Positions 17,325 through 26,500 of a stretch of 64,000 nt of DNA are shown here, piece by piece. Position 1 is the stretch's first letter. Every line of letters begins with the position of its first letter. This DNA comes from an uncultured Saprospiraceae bacterium (GTDB taxonomy: Bacteria; Bacteroidota; Bacteroidia; Chitinophagales; Saprospiraceae). The notes under the pieces are model-generated. The model did no database searches. It was not told the DNA's origin and worked only from the letters and a program-made list of their open reading frames with translations. A program made the position numbers and the translations under genes. The stretch is taken from NCBI GenBank assembly GCA_938002665.1, contig CALLAE010000069.1, forward strand, positions 83,541-147,540, read 5' to 3'.

Positions 17325-18746
17325 TTAAAATTTAAGTGGTTTGCCTAAGTAGAATTCAATGACTTTTATCTTAAACAAGTAATCGTATTTATCATTGAGT
17401 CTTGTTAGTTCTAGATTTTCTAGTTGTGTTTTCTGATTCTCCCATTCGAAAGTATTGGAAGCGCCTATCTCTAATCTTTTACTGACGTTTTCAAAGGCAG
17501 CCTTTTGAGCAGCGACACTTTTATCAGATGCTTCTAGTTTCTTTTTGGCAGCTCTAGCATCAGCCAGTGCACTTTGAAGGCTGATCTTGAAGTTTTCCAG
17601 TAACTGATCCTTTATCAGACTTTGGTTTTTTACATTGAGTTGGCTACGCTGCACATTCGCTTTAGTAATACCATTATTATAGATGGGGATGCTGAGTCCT
17701 AATCCAAAACCATAAGACAGGAAGTTATCTAATTGACTACCGAAGCTTGGTTTGCTGAAGACAGGCAGCTCCACTTCTTGACCGACATTGACAGTCTGAT
17801 TATTGATGACAAAGTCAGCTTCCCTTAGTTCAGTTCTGAAGGCTGTTATTTCTCTTGCCTGATTAGAATAGTTAGTAGCGAGATTACCGAAGGCTGTTAG
17901 TCTAGGGTGGTAGCCTGCCTTAGCAATCTGTATGTCCTTTGTCGCACTCTGAGTTCTGAGTTCTGCAGCTATGAGGTCGTATCTATTCTTCAGTGCTGAC
18001 TGCAAGAGTTCCTCATAGGTGAGCACTTCTACATCAGTACTTACCTCAAAATCAGTCGGCACCTCTACTTCTATCTCTTCTGATGGTGCTATTCTCAAGA
18101 ATTGTTTTAGCTGAAGTAAGGCCAACTCATAACTGTTTTCTGCTACGATAATTCCTTGTTCGCTTTGTGCTATCTGTGCTTCTAAGTTGAGCCTTTCTGC
18201 GGCAGGCATGGCACCAGCCTTTATGGATTTATTTATTTGATTCAGTTGCTGCTCAGAGAGTTCTACTTGTTTTTTGGCTATGTCGATATTTTCTTTGCTG
18301 AAGAGGATGTTGAGATACGTCAGAGCCACCTGAAGGGCAATATCTTGCTCGGACTGTTTGGTTTCTGCCTGAGCAGCCTCCAGGTCTAGTTCGCTTTTAT
18401 CGATGGTGTTTTTGATTCTAAAACCATCATAGACAAGTACACCAGAGTTGAGGCCATAATTATTAGAGAAGAAGGTCTCTGTGATAAATTCATTAGAGGT
18501 AGGATCTATGGTCCGTCCAAAATTCCATCCCACATTTACCGATCCATTAAGGTTAGGGTAGCGGGCTTGCTTGGCGGCGCCGAGATTGACCTCTGATCCT
18601 AGAGTAGCGAGCTTGGCTTGTTGTATAGCGATGCTCGAGCTGAGAGCTTGCTGGACGCTTTGTTCTAGTGTCCATAGCTGCTGGCCGCTCAGATATGTAG
18701 TGGAAAGGCAGATAAAGAGTACAATAATGGATTTACCCAGCTTCAT
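17325..18746 (-). CDS. TolC family outer membrane efflux protein
   Basis: Signal peptide; LWTLEQSVQQALSSSIAIQQAKL; coiled-coil repeats; NVGWNFGRTIDPTSNEF typical of Bacteroidota TolC proteins. Directly upstream of the adaptor gene. Confidence 0.88.
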   Translation of the reverse strand: MKLGKSIIVLFICLSTTYLSGQQLWTLEQSVQQALSSSIAIQQAKLATLGSEVNLGAAKQARYPNLNGSVNVGWNFGRTIDPTSNEFITETFFSNNYGLNSGVLVYDGFRIKNTIDKSELDLEAAQAETKQSEQDIALQVALTYLNILFSKENIDIAKKQVELSEQQLNQINKSIKAGAMPAAERLNLEAQIAQSEQGIIVAENSYELALLQLKQFLRIAPSEEIEVEVPTDFEVSTDVEVLTYEELLQSALKNRYDLIAAELRTQSATKDIQIAKAGYHPRLTAFGNLATNYSNQAREITAFRTELREADFVINNQTVNVGQEVELPVFSKPSFGSQLDNFLSYGFGLGLSIPIYNNGITKANVQRSQLNVKNQSLIKDQLLENFKISLQSALADARAAKKKLEASDKSVAAQKAAFENVSKRLEIGASNTFEWENQKTQLENLELTRLNDKYDYLFKIKVIEFYLGKPLKF

Positions 18747-18918
18747 AATATGGACTTTATTCAGTGCGAATATTAACTAAGTATAGCTAATTCAAAAATT
18801 TAATCTATTAAGCAATTTAAATATCAGATAAATAGTGGGATATATGTCTATTTCTCTCTGAATTAAAGGGTCTGGCTTTGTAATAATAGCTTATTAATAA
18901 ATACTTTTGTGAGCCTAC

Positions 18919-19002
18919 GCCGGTGTGGTGGAATTGGTAGACACGTTGGATTCAAAATCCAATGCAAGCAATTGCGTGGGGGTTCGAGTCCCCCCACCGG
19001 TA
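18919..19002 (+). tRNA. tRNA-Leu (anticodon CAA)
   Basis: Acceptor stem GCCGGTG/CACCGGT with discriminator A; D-arm TGGTGGAATTGGTAGACA; anticodon loop TTCAAAA within TTGGA/TCCAA; variable arm; T-arm GGTTCGAGTCC. CCA not encoded. Confidence 0.95.
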
Positions 19003-19011
19003 CTGAGATAA

Positions 19012-19041
19012 AAGCCCGATATTTAAGAATATTGGGCTTTT
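19012..19041 (+). terminator. Rho-independent terminator after tRNA-Leu
   Basis: AAGCCCGATATT-TAAG-AATATTGGGCTT hairpin followed by TTCTGTTTTC. Confidence 0.7.
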
Positions 19042-19107
19042 CTGTTTTCAAAAGTGAGCTCACTTTTCAATAATTTCGATTTTAGATCGTGAAAAGGTTG
19101 TAATGCT

Positions 19108-19704
19108 ATGAGTGATTTGAAATATGTCATTGCAATATTAATTGCGTACACGTTTATTAGTTGTAAAGTATCTGACCAGCAATCGGCACTCACAGAAGTA
19201 CTAGAGGTTGCTCTGGAAGAGTCTGAGTTATATTACCTGAAAAATAGAGTTAAGAATTGTGATAGTTCTATAGTTCACATGAAAAGATTGATGAAGTTTG
19301 ACTCAGTATCTATTATATCTGATAATTACATTAATCTCAACTATAAGCTTGCTGGAATTCCTGATGCTAAACTTAGTAGCGATTATGATTTTAGGTATTT
19401 CCACCTATCTCCTAGTTGCTTTGAAAAGAGGAAATATAAAGATGTTTTTGAACTACCACGCCAAGCTACAGAAATATTAGATAGCATTTTTAGTAAAAGG
19501 TACTATGTACGAGTAGGTGTAAAAATAGGCTTTTGTACCCCTGTGCTTTTTGGGGTAACAGGAAAAGATACAATTAGGTTTTCAGGTTGGGGCACACATT
19601 CTAATTATCCTGATAAAATAATGAAGGTAGAAGAATTTCATCTTGTAGATAACCAAGATGACATAAGTATAGAATACACCTCGGCCATTATAAAAAAAAG
19701 GTAA
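19108..19704 (+). CDS. Hypothetical lipoprotein
   Basis: 198 aa ORF with lipobox-like N-terminus (IAILIAYTFISCK). Confidence 0.5.
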   Translation: MSDLKYVIAILIAYTFISCKVSDQQSALTEVLEVALEESELYYLKNRVKNCDSSIVHMKRLMKFDSVSIISDNYINLNYKLAGIPDAKLSSDYDFRYFHLSPSCFEKRKYKDVFELPRQATEILDSIFSKRYYVRVGVKIGFCTPVLFGVTGKDTIRFSGWGTHSNYPDKIMKVEEFHLVDNQDDISIEYTSAIIKKR

Positions 19705-19729
19705 TTGTTCAGTTTTAAATGATGGAGTT

Positions 19730-19981
19730 ATGGTTATCAATGCAGAGATATATGGTGACCCCAATTTAAGCAACCTAAAATCACTACAAAAATGTTACTT
19801 TAATCCTAACCACTATATTGGATTAAAAGTTAATGAGGTCACAAAATTGTTTACCAGAGATAGTTCTCTTTGTGAAACATCAAAAGAGATAATTAGTATT
19901 GATATATCTGTAAAGGGTTTACCTCTTATGAAAATGAATGTAAAGGAGAATCAGGTATCGGACTTTATATTTTTGAAATGA
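19730..19981 (+). CDS. Hypothetical protein
   Basis: 83 aa ORF with ATG start; no family recognised. Confidence 0.3.
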   Translation: MVINAEIYGDPNLSNLKSLQKCYFNPNHYIGLKVNEVTKLFTRDSSLCETSKEIISIDISVKGLPLMKMNVKENQVSDFIFLK

Positions 19982-20047
19982 TGCCAAAGTTAAATTCTAC
20001 TTTAGGTATAATTTTTGACATATTATATAATTATCTAATATGTTCCT

Positions 20048-20275
20048 ATGAATACTCCAGAATACATAGTGGTCCCTTTTAAGCCAGTTTTGGAAAAAGA
20101 TGACAAATACTATGACATAGCTAACCAAGTGCATCAGCTGCTATCTCAATATGTCTCTCAAGGGTGGAACTATGTCGGCATTGAGAAAGTAGAGGCAGGC
20201 GTTAAAGGCGGCAGACTGACAGGCGATACTGTAGTGCAGAATACCTCCATTCAAGTCATGATTTTCAAGAAATAA
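20048..20275 (+). CDS. Small DUF4177-like protein
   Basis: 75 aa; EYIVVPFKP...LLSQYVSQGWNYVGIEKVEAG...VMIFKK pattern. Confidence 0.5.
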   Translation: MNTPEYIVVPFKPVLEKDDKYYDIANQVHQLLSQYVSQGWNYVGIEKVEAGVKGGRLTGDTVVQNTSIQVMIFKK

Positions 20276-20367
20276 TCAGCCTTCGACTTATCGTATGGCA
20301 ACAATTTCTATACATATTTTATTTCCATATTTTGATACTCTATATCGTTTTGGCGAGTATATTTGCT

Positions 20368-20467
20368 CTTGCATCAAGAGATTAGCTTAGGCTAACATCA
20401 ACCGAGCTGCGAAACGCCACGGTGATAAAATGGATGCGGGCATACGACCAAAACTAGTTTCGTTCCC
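20368..20467 (+). promoter_or_regulatory. Candidate SAM-I/SAM-IV-clan riboswitch upstream of metF
   Basis: P1 CTTGCATC/GATGCGGG (20368-20375 / 20433-20440); AAGAG junction; P2 TTAGC-TTAG-GCTAA (20382-20395); CAACC; P3 CCG...CGG (20402-20422); GGTGATAA; possible pseudoknot CGAAAC (20410-20415) with GTTTCG (20457-20462). Located 68 nt upstream of metF. Confidence 0.6.
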
Positions 20468-20534
20468 GTTTACTTACTTATCCTCATGTGTAGCTTTCAG
20501 CTTGTAGTGCACTTTAACTTATAACTACATTAAT

Positions 20535-21491
20535 ATGAAAGTTTGTGATCACATAGAACAAGCTAAGGGTAATACTCTTATCTCCTATGAAGTCTTACCT
20601 CCACTGAAAGGAGGCAGAATGCAAGATATCTTTGATACGCTAGATCCCTTGATGGAATATAAGCCCTCGTTTATAGACGTGACTTATCATCGAGAAGATA
20701 TCATCTTCAATAAACGCGAAAGTGGCTACTACGAAAAAATGTCCATCAGAAAGCGACCTGGTACAGTAGGAATCTGTGCTTCGCTGATGCATAAGTATCA
20801 TGTGGATACTGTTCCGCATCTTATCTGTGGTGGCTTTACTGTTGCGGAGACTGAGGATGCTCTGATAGATCTGGCTTTTTTAGGTATAGATAATGTGTTA
20901 GCGCTGAGAGGCGATGCACGAAATATGGATACTAGATTTGTGCCTGAGCCTGGTGGTCATAAGTATGCTGTGGATCTAGTCCATCAGTTACAACATATGA
21001 ATGTAGGAAAGTACCTAGACCAAAACCTAGCGAATGCAGCTCCTACAGAATTTTGCATAGGTGTTGCTGGCTATCCAGAGAAACATTTTGAAGCACCTAA
21101 CTTTGATATAGATCTCAAGTATCTAAAAGATAAAGTGGATGCAGGAGCGGACTATATTGTCACCCAGATGTTTTTCAATAACGATAAGTATTTCAATTTT
21201 GTAGACAAGTGCAAGGAGGCAGGAATTAAGGTACCTATAATTCCAGGTCTGAAACCAGTCACGAGAAAATCTCAACTGACAAGCATCCCTCGTATGTTCT
21301 ACATTGATTTTCCTGATGACTTTGCTAACGAAATGGCTAATGCCAAAGACAAAGACGCAGCCAAGACTATCGGTATAGAATGGTGCATAGCACAATCAAA
21401 GGAACTGAAGGCAAAAGGGGCACCGCTCTTACATTACTACACGATGGGTGATACGAAGACGATGTTACGTGTACTCAAAGAAGTAATGTAG
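20535..21491 (+). CDS. metF: Methylenetetrahydrofolate reductase
   Basis: ISYEVLPPLKGG, ALRGDA, AGYPEKHFEAPN, DAGADYIVTQMFFNNDKYF, IIPGLKPVTRKSQL motifs. Confidence 0.93.
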   Translation: MKVCDHIEQAKGNTLISYEVLPPLKGGRMQDIFDTLDPLMEYKPSFIDVTYHREDIIFNKRESGYYEKMSIRKRPGTVGICASLMHKYHVDTVPHLICGGFTVAETEDALIDLAFLGIDNVLALRGDARNMDTRFVPEPGGHKYAVDLVHQLQHMNVGKYLDQNLANAAPTEFCIGVAGYPEKHFEAPNFDIDLKYLKDKVDAGADYIVTQMFFNNDKYFNFVDKCKEAGIKVPIIPGLKPVTRKSQLTSIPRMFYIDFPDDFANEMANAKDKDAAKTIGIEWCIAQSKELKAKGAPLLHYYTMGDTKTMLRVLKEVM

Positions 21492-21513
21492 AACTGGAAT
21501 CATAGAGATATAA

Positions 21514-23199
21514 TTATTTCTGATACTTTATCTTTCCTCCTACCATAGTCATGAGCACTTCGGTATTGAGGATATCTAAGTCGCTACAGTTGCGTAAATC
21601 ATTGGATAGCATGATAAGGTCGGCTAGCTTCCCCACCTCTAGACTCCCTTTGATATCATCTTCAAAGGCACCATAAGCAGCATCTATAGTATACGATCTG
21701 AGAGCTTCTTCTCTACTCATTTTATTAGCCACATAAAATTGCATGCCGTTGTCTATTCTTGTTCTTGTCACAGCTGCATAGAAATTTTTAATGGGGTCTA
21801 TATCTTCTACAGGTACATCAGTGCCATTGACGATAGTGACCCCAGAATTAAGTAAGGCTTTCCAAGCATAGGCACCTACTTTGGCTCTGATAGCTCCCAG
21901 TCTTTTTTCTACAAAAGGGGCATCAGACGTACAGTGTACAGCCTGCATAGCTGCAATGGCCCCCGTTTCCTTGAATCTCATGATATCAGTAGGGCTGAGA
22001 TGTTGGGCATGTTCTATCCGCCATCTCTTATCGGCATCTTTACTATAGGCTTGGATGATATCCAGGACTTCTTTGTTAGCCCGGTCACCGATGGCATGGA
22101 CACAGAGCTGCATGTCATTTTGGTCCGCGATGAGAGCGATGTCTTTTACTTCTGAGATCTCAGTTGTATTCTGGCCATAAAAGTCGGGCTTGTCCTCATA
22201 GGGTTCTAGTAGCCAAGCACCGTGTGCACCTAATGCACCATCTACCTCTGTTTTGAGCGCGGCACAGGTATAATGAGCCTGACCAAGTCTTACTCGTTTG
22301 TAGTCAGTAATGTTGGCATCTTTTAGCTCATCTATTTTATGTCTTATCATTGCCCACAGGCGCATATCGAACTTGCCATCTAAGGCCATTTGCTCGTATC
22401 TTTTTAGCTCATAGAATTTCGATCCCGCGTCTTGAAAACTGGTCACGCCATTTTCTAGGCATTCCTTTTGGGCAAGGGCAATAGCTTCGTACCATAAGGC
22501 TTCTTGCGCAGCTTCATCTAGACTTTTTTTGTAATCGTTAAAAACCTCCTTGATAGGAATCATAGCATTCTCCTCGAAGACTCCTATGGCATTATTAGCC
22601 CCATCTCTTACTATCTTACCGCCTTTGAGCTCCGCGGTTTCTTTTGTGATGCCTGCCTGCTTCATGGCTAGCTCATTAGCAAAAAGGCTATGCCCACTGG
22701 CATGTACAAGGAGCACAGGGTTGTCTGGAGATATTTCGCTAAGTGTATGGTGGGTAGGGTAGCTACCCACGTGCTTTTCGGGTGCTACATTCCATTTTTC
22801 TTGATGCCAGCCTCTGCCATATATCCACTCTCCAGGCTTAGCAGTTTTTACTTTCTCTTTTACTTTTTTGACGACTGTTTGCCAGCTTGTATCTGCTAGA
22901 AAATTTAGGTTTTGTAAGGTTTCACCCATACCAGAAAAATGCCCATGACCTTCTATAAAGCCAGGCATAATGAATTGGCCAGCTGCATCTATGATATTAG
23001 TATTGGATGAAGCCTTAGACTTTATTTCTTCATTGTTTCCGATTGCGATAATCAGATCATCTTTAATGGCAAGTGCAGTGGCATCGGCTTGCGTGCTAGC
23101 CGTATACAGTTTGGCCGAAACAATAATAGTATCGGCATAATCAGAGGTGTTATTGCAACTAATGATTAATAAAGCAAATAGCAGTGTGAGCAGCTTCAT
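21514..23199 (-). CDS. Amidohydrolase family protein (YtcJ-like metal-dependent hydrolase), lipoprotein
   Basis: Lipobox LLIISC; MPGFIEGHGHFSGMG; EVDGALGAHGAWLLEPYEDKP; CVHAIGDRANKEVLD; GTDVPVEDIDP. Confidence 0.88.
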   Translation of the reverse strand: MKLLTLLFALLIISCNNTSDYADTIIVSAKLYTASTQADATALAIKDDLIIAIGNNEEIKSKASSNTNIIDAAGQFIMPGFIEGHGHFSGMGETLQNLNFLADTSWQTVVKKVKEKVKTAKPGEWIYGRGWHQEKWNVAPEKHVGSYPTHHTLSEISPDNPVLLVHASGHSLFANELAMKQAGITKETAELKGGKIVRDGANNAIGVFEENAMIPIKEVFNDYKKSLDEAAQEALWYEAIALAQKECLENGVTSFQDAGSKFYELKRYEQMALDGKFDMRLWAMIRHKIDELKDANITDYKRVRLGQAHYTCAALKTEVDGALGAHGAWLLEPYEDKPDFYGQNTTEISEVKDIALIADQNDMQLCVHAIGDRANKEVLDIIQAYSKDADKRWRIEHAQHLSPTDIMRFKETGAIAAMQAVHCTSDAPFVEKRLGAIRAKVGAYAWKALLNSGVTIVNGTDVPVEDIDPIKNFYAAVTRTRIDNGMQFYVANKMSREEALRSYTIDAAYGAFEDDIKGSLEVGKLADLIMLSNDLRNCSDLDILNTEVLMTMVGGKIKYQK

Positions 23200-23574
23200 G
23201 GTTTCAAGAATTTTTTAGAATCTACGCTAAGCTATAAGAAAGAAACTTTTTGTCAGCAGCTAATTACTCGATATGAAGGTTTTAAGCTTGGTTTTTTGGT
23301 TACATATTGCAAAATGGCATAATGTTTGGCTTTTATGAGTCGAACGAATTACCACCCTGAAAACTTACACATTAGACGGGTACGTAATTGTAAAAAGCCA
23401 TTTGCATGATACCCCTTTATTCCACTCGATCTGGGTCTTCGTACCTTAAGTTACTTGCCTTTATAACTTATAAGATTCCATCTAACTACTTAGAAATTTC
23501 TGTGCTCTCAGGTTAGCTTGAGTAATAATAGCCAGACTCCTCATTTATCCGATTATCCATTTTTAATCTATCCC

Positions 23575-26500
23575 ATGAAATCTTATACTCATTGTCTGAG
23601 CACATGTGCTCTGCATACCCTTCTAGTTATTTTGGTCAGTTATGGCCTAGGTTACGGACAAACAGAAGACCCTTTTCAGTTAAATAATTTTGACGAAGGT
23701 ATGGGTATCTGGTCCCAGAGCCAGTCAGCAAGCATAATCCCTGTTAGTGCCAATGATAATCAAAAATGGTTATTACTCCAGAAAGGTATAGGTAGCGAAG
23801 GCGAGGAGGCTGATCAAGATCCTTTTATTGCTACCGAAGCATTGCAGTTAGGTGGGAGTTGCGGAGTGACAGTCACATTTGATTTGTTTGCCTTAAATGC
23901 TTCTGAAGATGAAATCATCTACTTGGAAGTTTCTTCCGATAACGGAAAGACCTTTAAGATGCTAAGAGAATCACAAGAAGAATCTTTTTTAAAGAGTGGT
24001 AAGTCCTTTGTAAATGGTGCTAAATCTCGTTTCAGTTACCCTCTCAGGAGTTTCGTTTCTGATCAGATTGTTCTGAGACTTAGCACTAAGAATATGAGGT
24101 CAGAATCACAATTCTTTTTAGATAATCTAAACTTGATCAGTAGTCAGAACGAAGATTACTTATTAGCTGAGTGGCAGATGGGTCAGGTAGAAGGGACTAC
24201 CTCGGCACTTATGCCAGAATTTGATGCTGGAAATTGTTCAGGTGTTTTTGCACATCCATTGAGCCTGGATTCTGAAGGGAGTCACATAGGAGTGGAAGGC
24301 TACACCTATGAGTTATTAGAAGATTCTCCAGTGGTGCAATCTAGCAAGCTCAATAACGGAGGCTTGTGCATCGATATACAGAATAAGATTGACCCTTTGT
24401 CTAGCAATAAGCTAACTTTTACCATTGACCTAGTACCTGCTGAGAAGGGCATAATCTCAGGTTTCGAATTTATGGAGAAAGCCCCCGTACAACTCAATGG
24501 AACCGCAAATGATTATCCGAAGACTTTCAGCCTAGAAATTTTTAAAGAAGGAGAGCTGTTGTTTTCACAAACAAATATTCCTACTTCGAGAGAGTGGTCT
24601 GATAGAACTTTTAGGCTACAACACATCAAGGAATTTCTTACTTCAACTGCTGCCCAATATACTTTTGTATTAACACCTCAAGTTAATGCTGGAAGCAGAG
24701 GTGAGCTTGCGGTGTGGTTAATTGACGAGGTGAAAATACTAGGAGGATGTTGTGATTTGGATTGTGAATTTATTGAAGTCAATATCCTTACAGAAAAAAC
24801 GGAAGAGGGATTATTGTTAACTCCTTCTATAGATGGAGATTATGATTGTCTTGCTGTTTGCCAAGGTCAAATATCGAATGAGGGTGCAGAAGTGGTGTCA
24901 AAACTAGATAATCAGTCTACGGGTTGGTCATACTTTAATGCCGCCTCTACCATAGAAAACACAGAAAGCACAATTGCACTTCCTGAGAATTTTGAGGCGC
25001 ATTCTTTTATGCTTAGCAGTAGAAATAGCATTGCGGCTCCATATCTCGAAACTGATATAATTAATCTATGCCCTGATGAAGTTTATTCTGTCTGCTTTGA
25101 TCATCTTAAGTCTTCTGCTGGAAATTCTTCATCAAAAAGGAATGGTGGTCTATGCGTATGGGTAGATGGCAAATGTAAGTACATAGCTAGTGGTACAGAA
25201 GCGAAGCAGACCTGTATGAGTTTCACGGCAAGTAACTCTAATCATAAACTTCAGTTATCAGTAGATAAGAGGTTTTTTTCCTCTAGAAACGACAATGTAT
25301 ATTATCTGGATAATGTGCTTGTAGACCATCTTCCTGCCGAACAGGAAATGGAATTGCCTGTAGACTGGAAAGATTCTGATAATATAATTTATAAAACAGA
25401 AGTACCTGAAGTCGATCTGAATTTAGATTATTCATTTACAATAACATCTGCCCTAGACACGAGCTCTACTTACAAAAAGAATAAGCTATATACATTGTGC
25501 TTTAAAGCAGAACTCAATGATGATACTGAATTCAATCAGCTAAATCTGCAAATAGATAGTGAAATCGAAAAGCAGGTTAATTTAGATAATATGCTAGCTG
25601 ATTATTGTATAGATTTTTTCAGTGATAAAAGAGTACATGAGCTAGCTTTCAGTCAAGTGAATAACCAAGGTGAAAAGGTATATCCAAGTTCTATTACCAT
25701 GCAGAATCTTGTCGTAAGGTCAAACATATTATCAGAATTATCAGAAGTAGAGCCGAAGGGTATAAGGTGGACTTTGCCTGATGGAACACAGACGTCAGAC
25801 TTTGAAGTGCTAGTGGATCAGAATGGAGATTATGATTTAGAATTTACTAACTGTCATCAGTGTAGTGTACATGAGGAGTTTACTAGCGAAATTGATTTTT
25901 CAGTTTGTCCAGAGGATTTAAAAGTTGATTGCAGTGAAAGTTTAAATCCAGATATTAATGCTCTTCTCAGATTGCACCAACCACAGGCCCCATATTCTAT
26001 AGGCTATTTTTATTACGAGGATGAGCTACCAAGTACTTCTTGTGTGGGCGAATTCTCGAGACTGTGGACTGTGGAGAGAAGGTATAAAGATGAAGTTCTA
26101 GATACAACTTATTGTCACCAAGTTATAGCAGTGAAAGATAATGAAAAGCCTCAGCTAGGGGATTTTGCAGATATCTTGCTTAGCTGCAAGGATGAGCTTC
26201 CAGAGCCTGAAAACTTTGGAGTAATAGATAACTGCTCTCGTAAGATTAGTCTTAGTTCTGAAGATATCGAATATAAAGGAACCGGTTGTGCTGAATCACC
26301 TATAGTAATTTCTAGATACTGGACGGCTACGGATGCTTGCGGAAATACTATAACAAAACCTCAGAATTTTGTAATCGTCTATGATGTACCTAAGGTAACT
26401 TGTCCTCCTTCACTATCTGTTGTATGTGAGGCAGATATAGTGCCTGGTATGCCAGAAGTCACTTGGAGTTGTGAAGAGTTAGAAAGTAGTTATGTAATTG

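Noticed and set aside
18863-19063. 66-aa minus-strand ORF in the track
   Set aside because: Antisense to tRNA-Leu and its terminator; not a credible gene.
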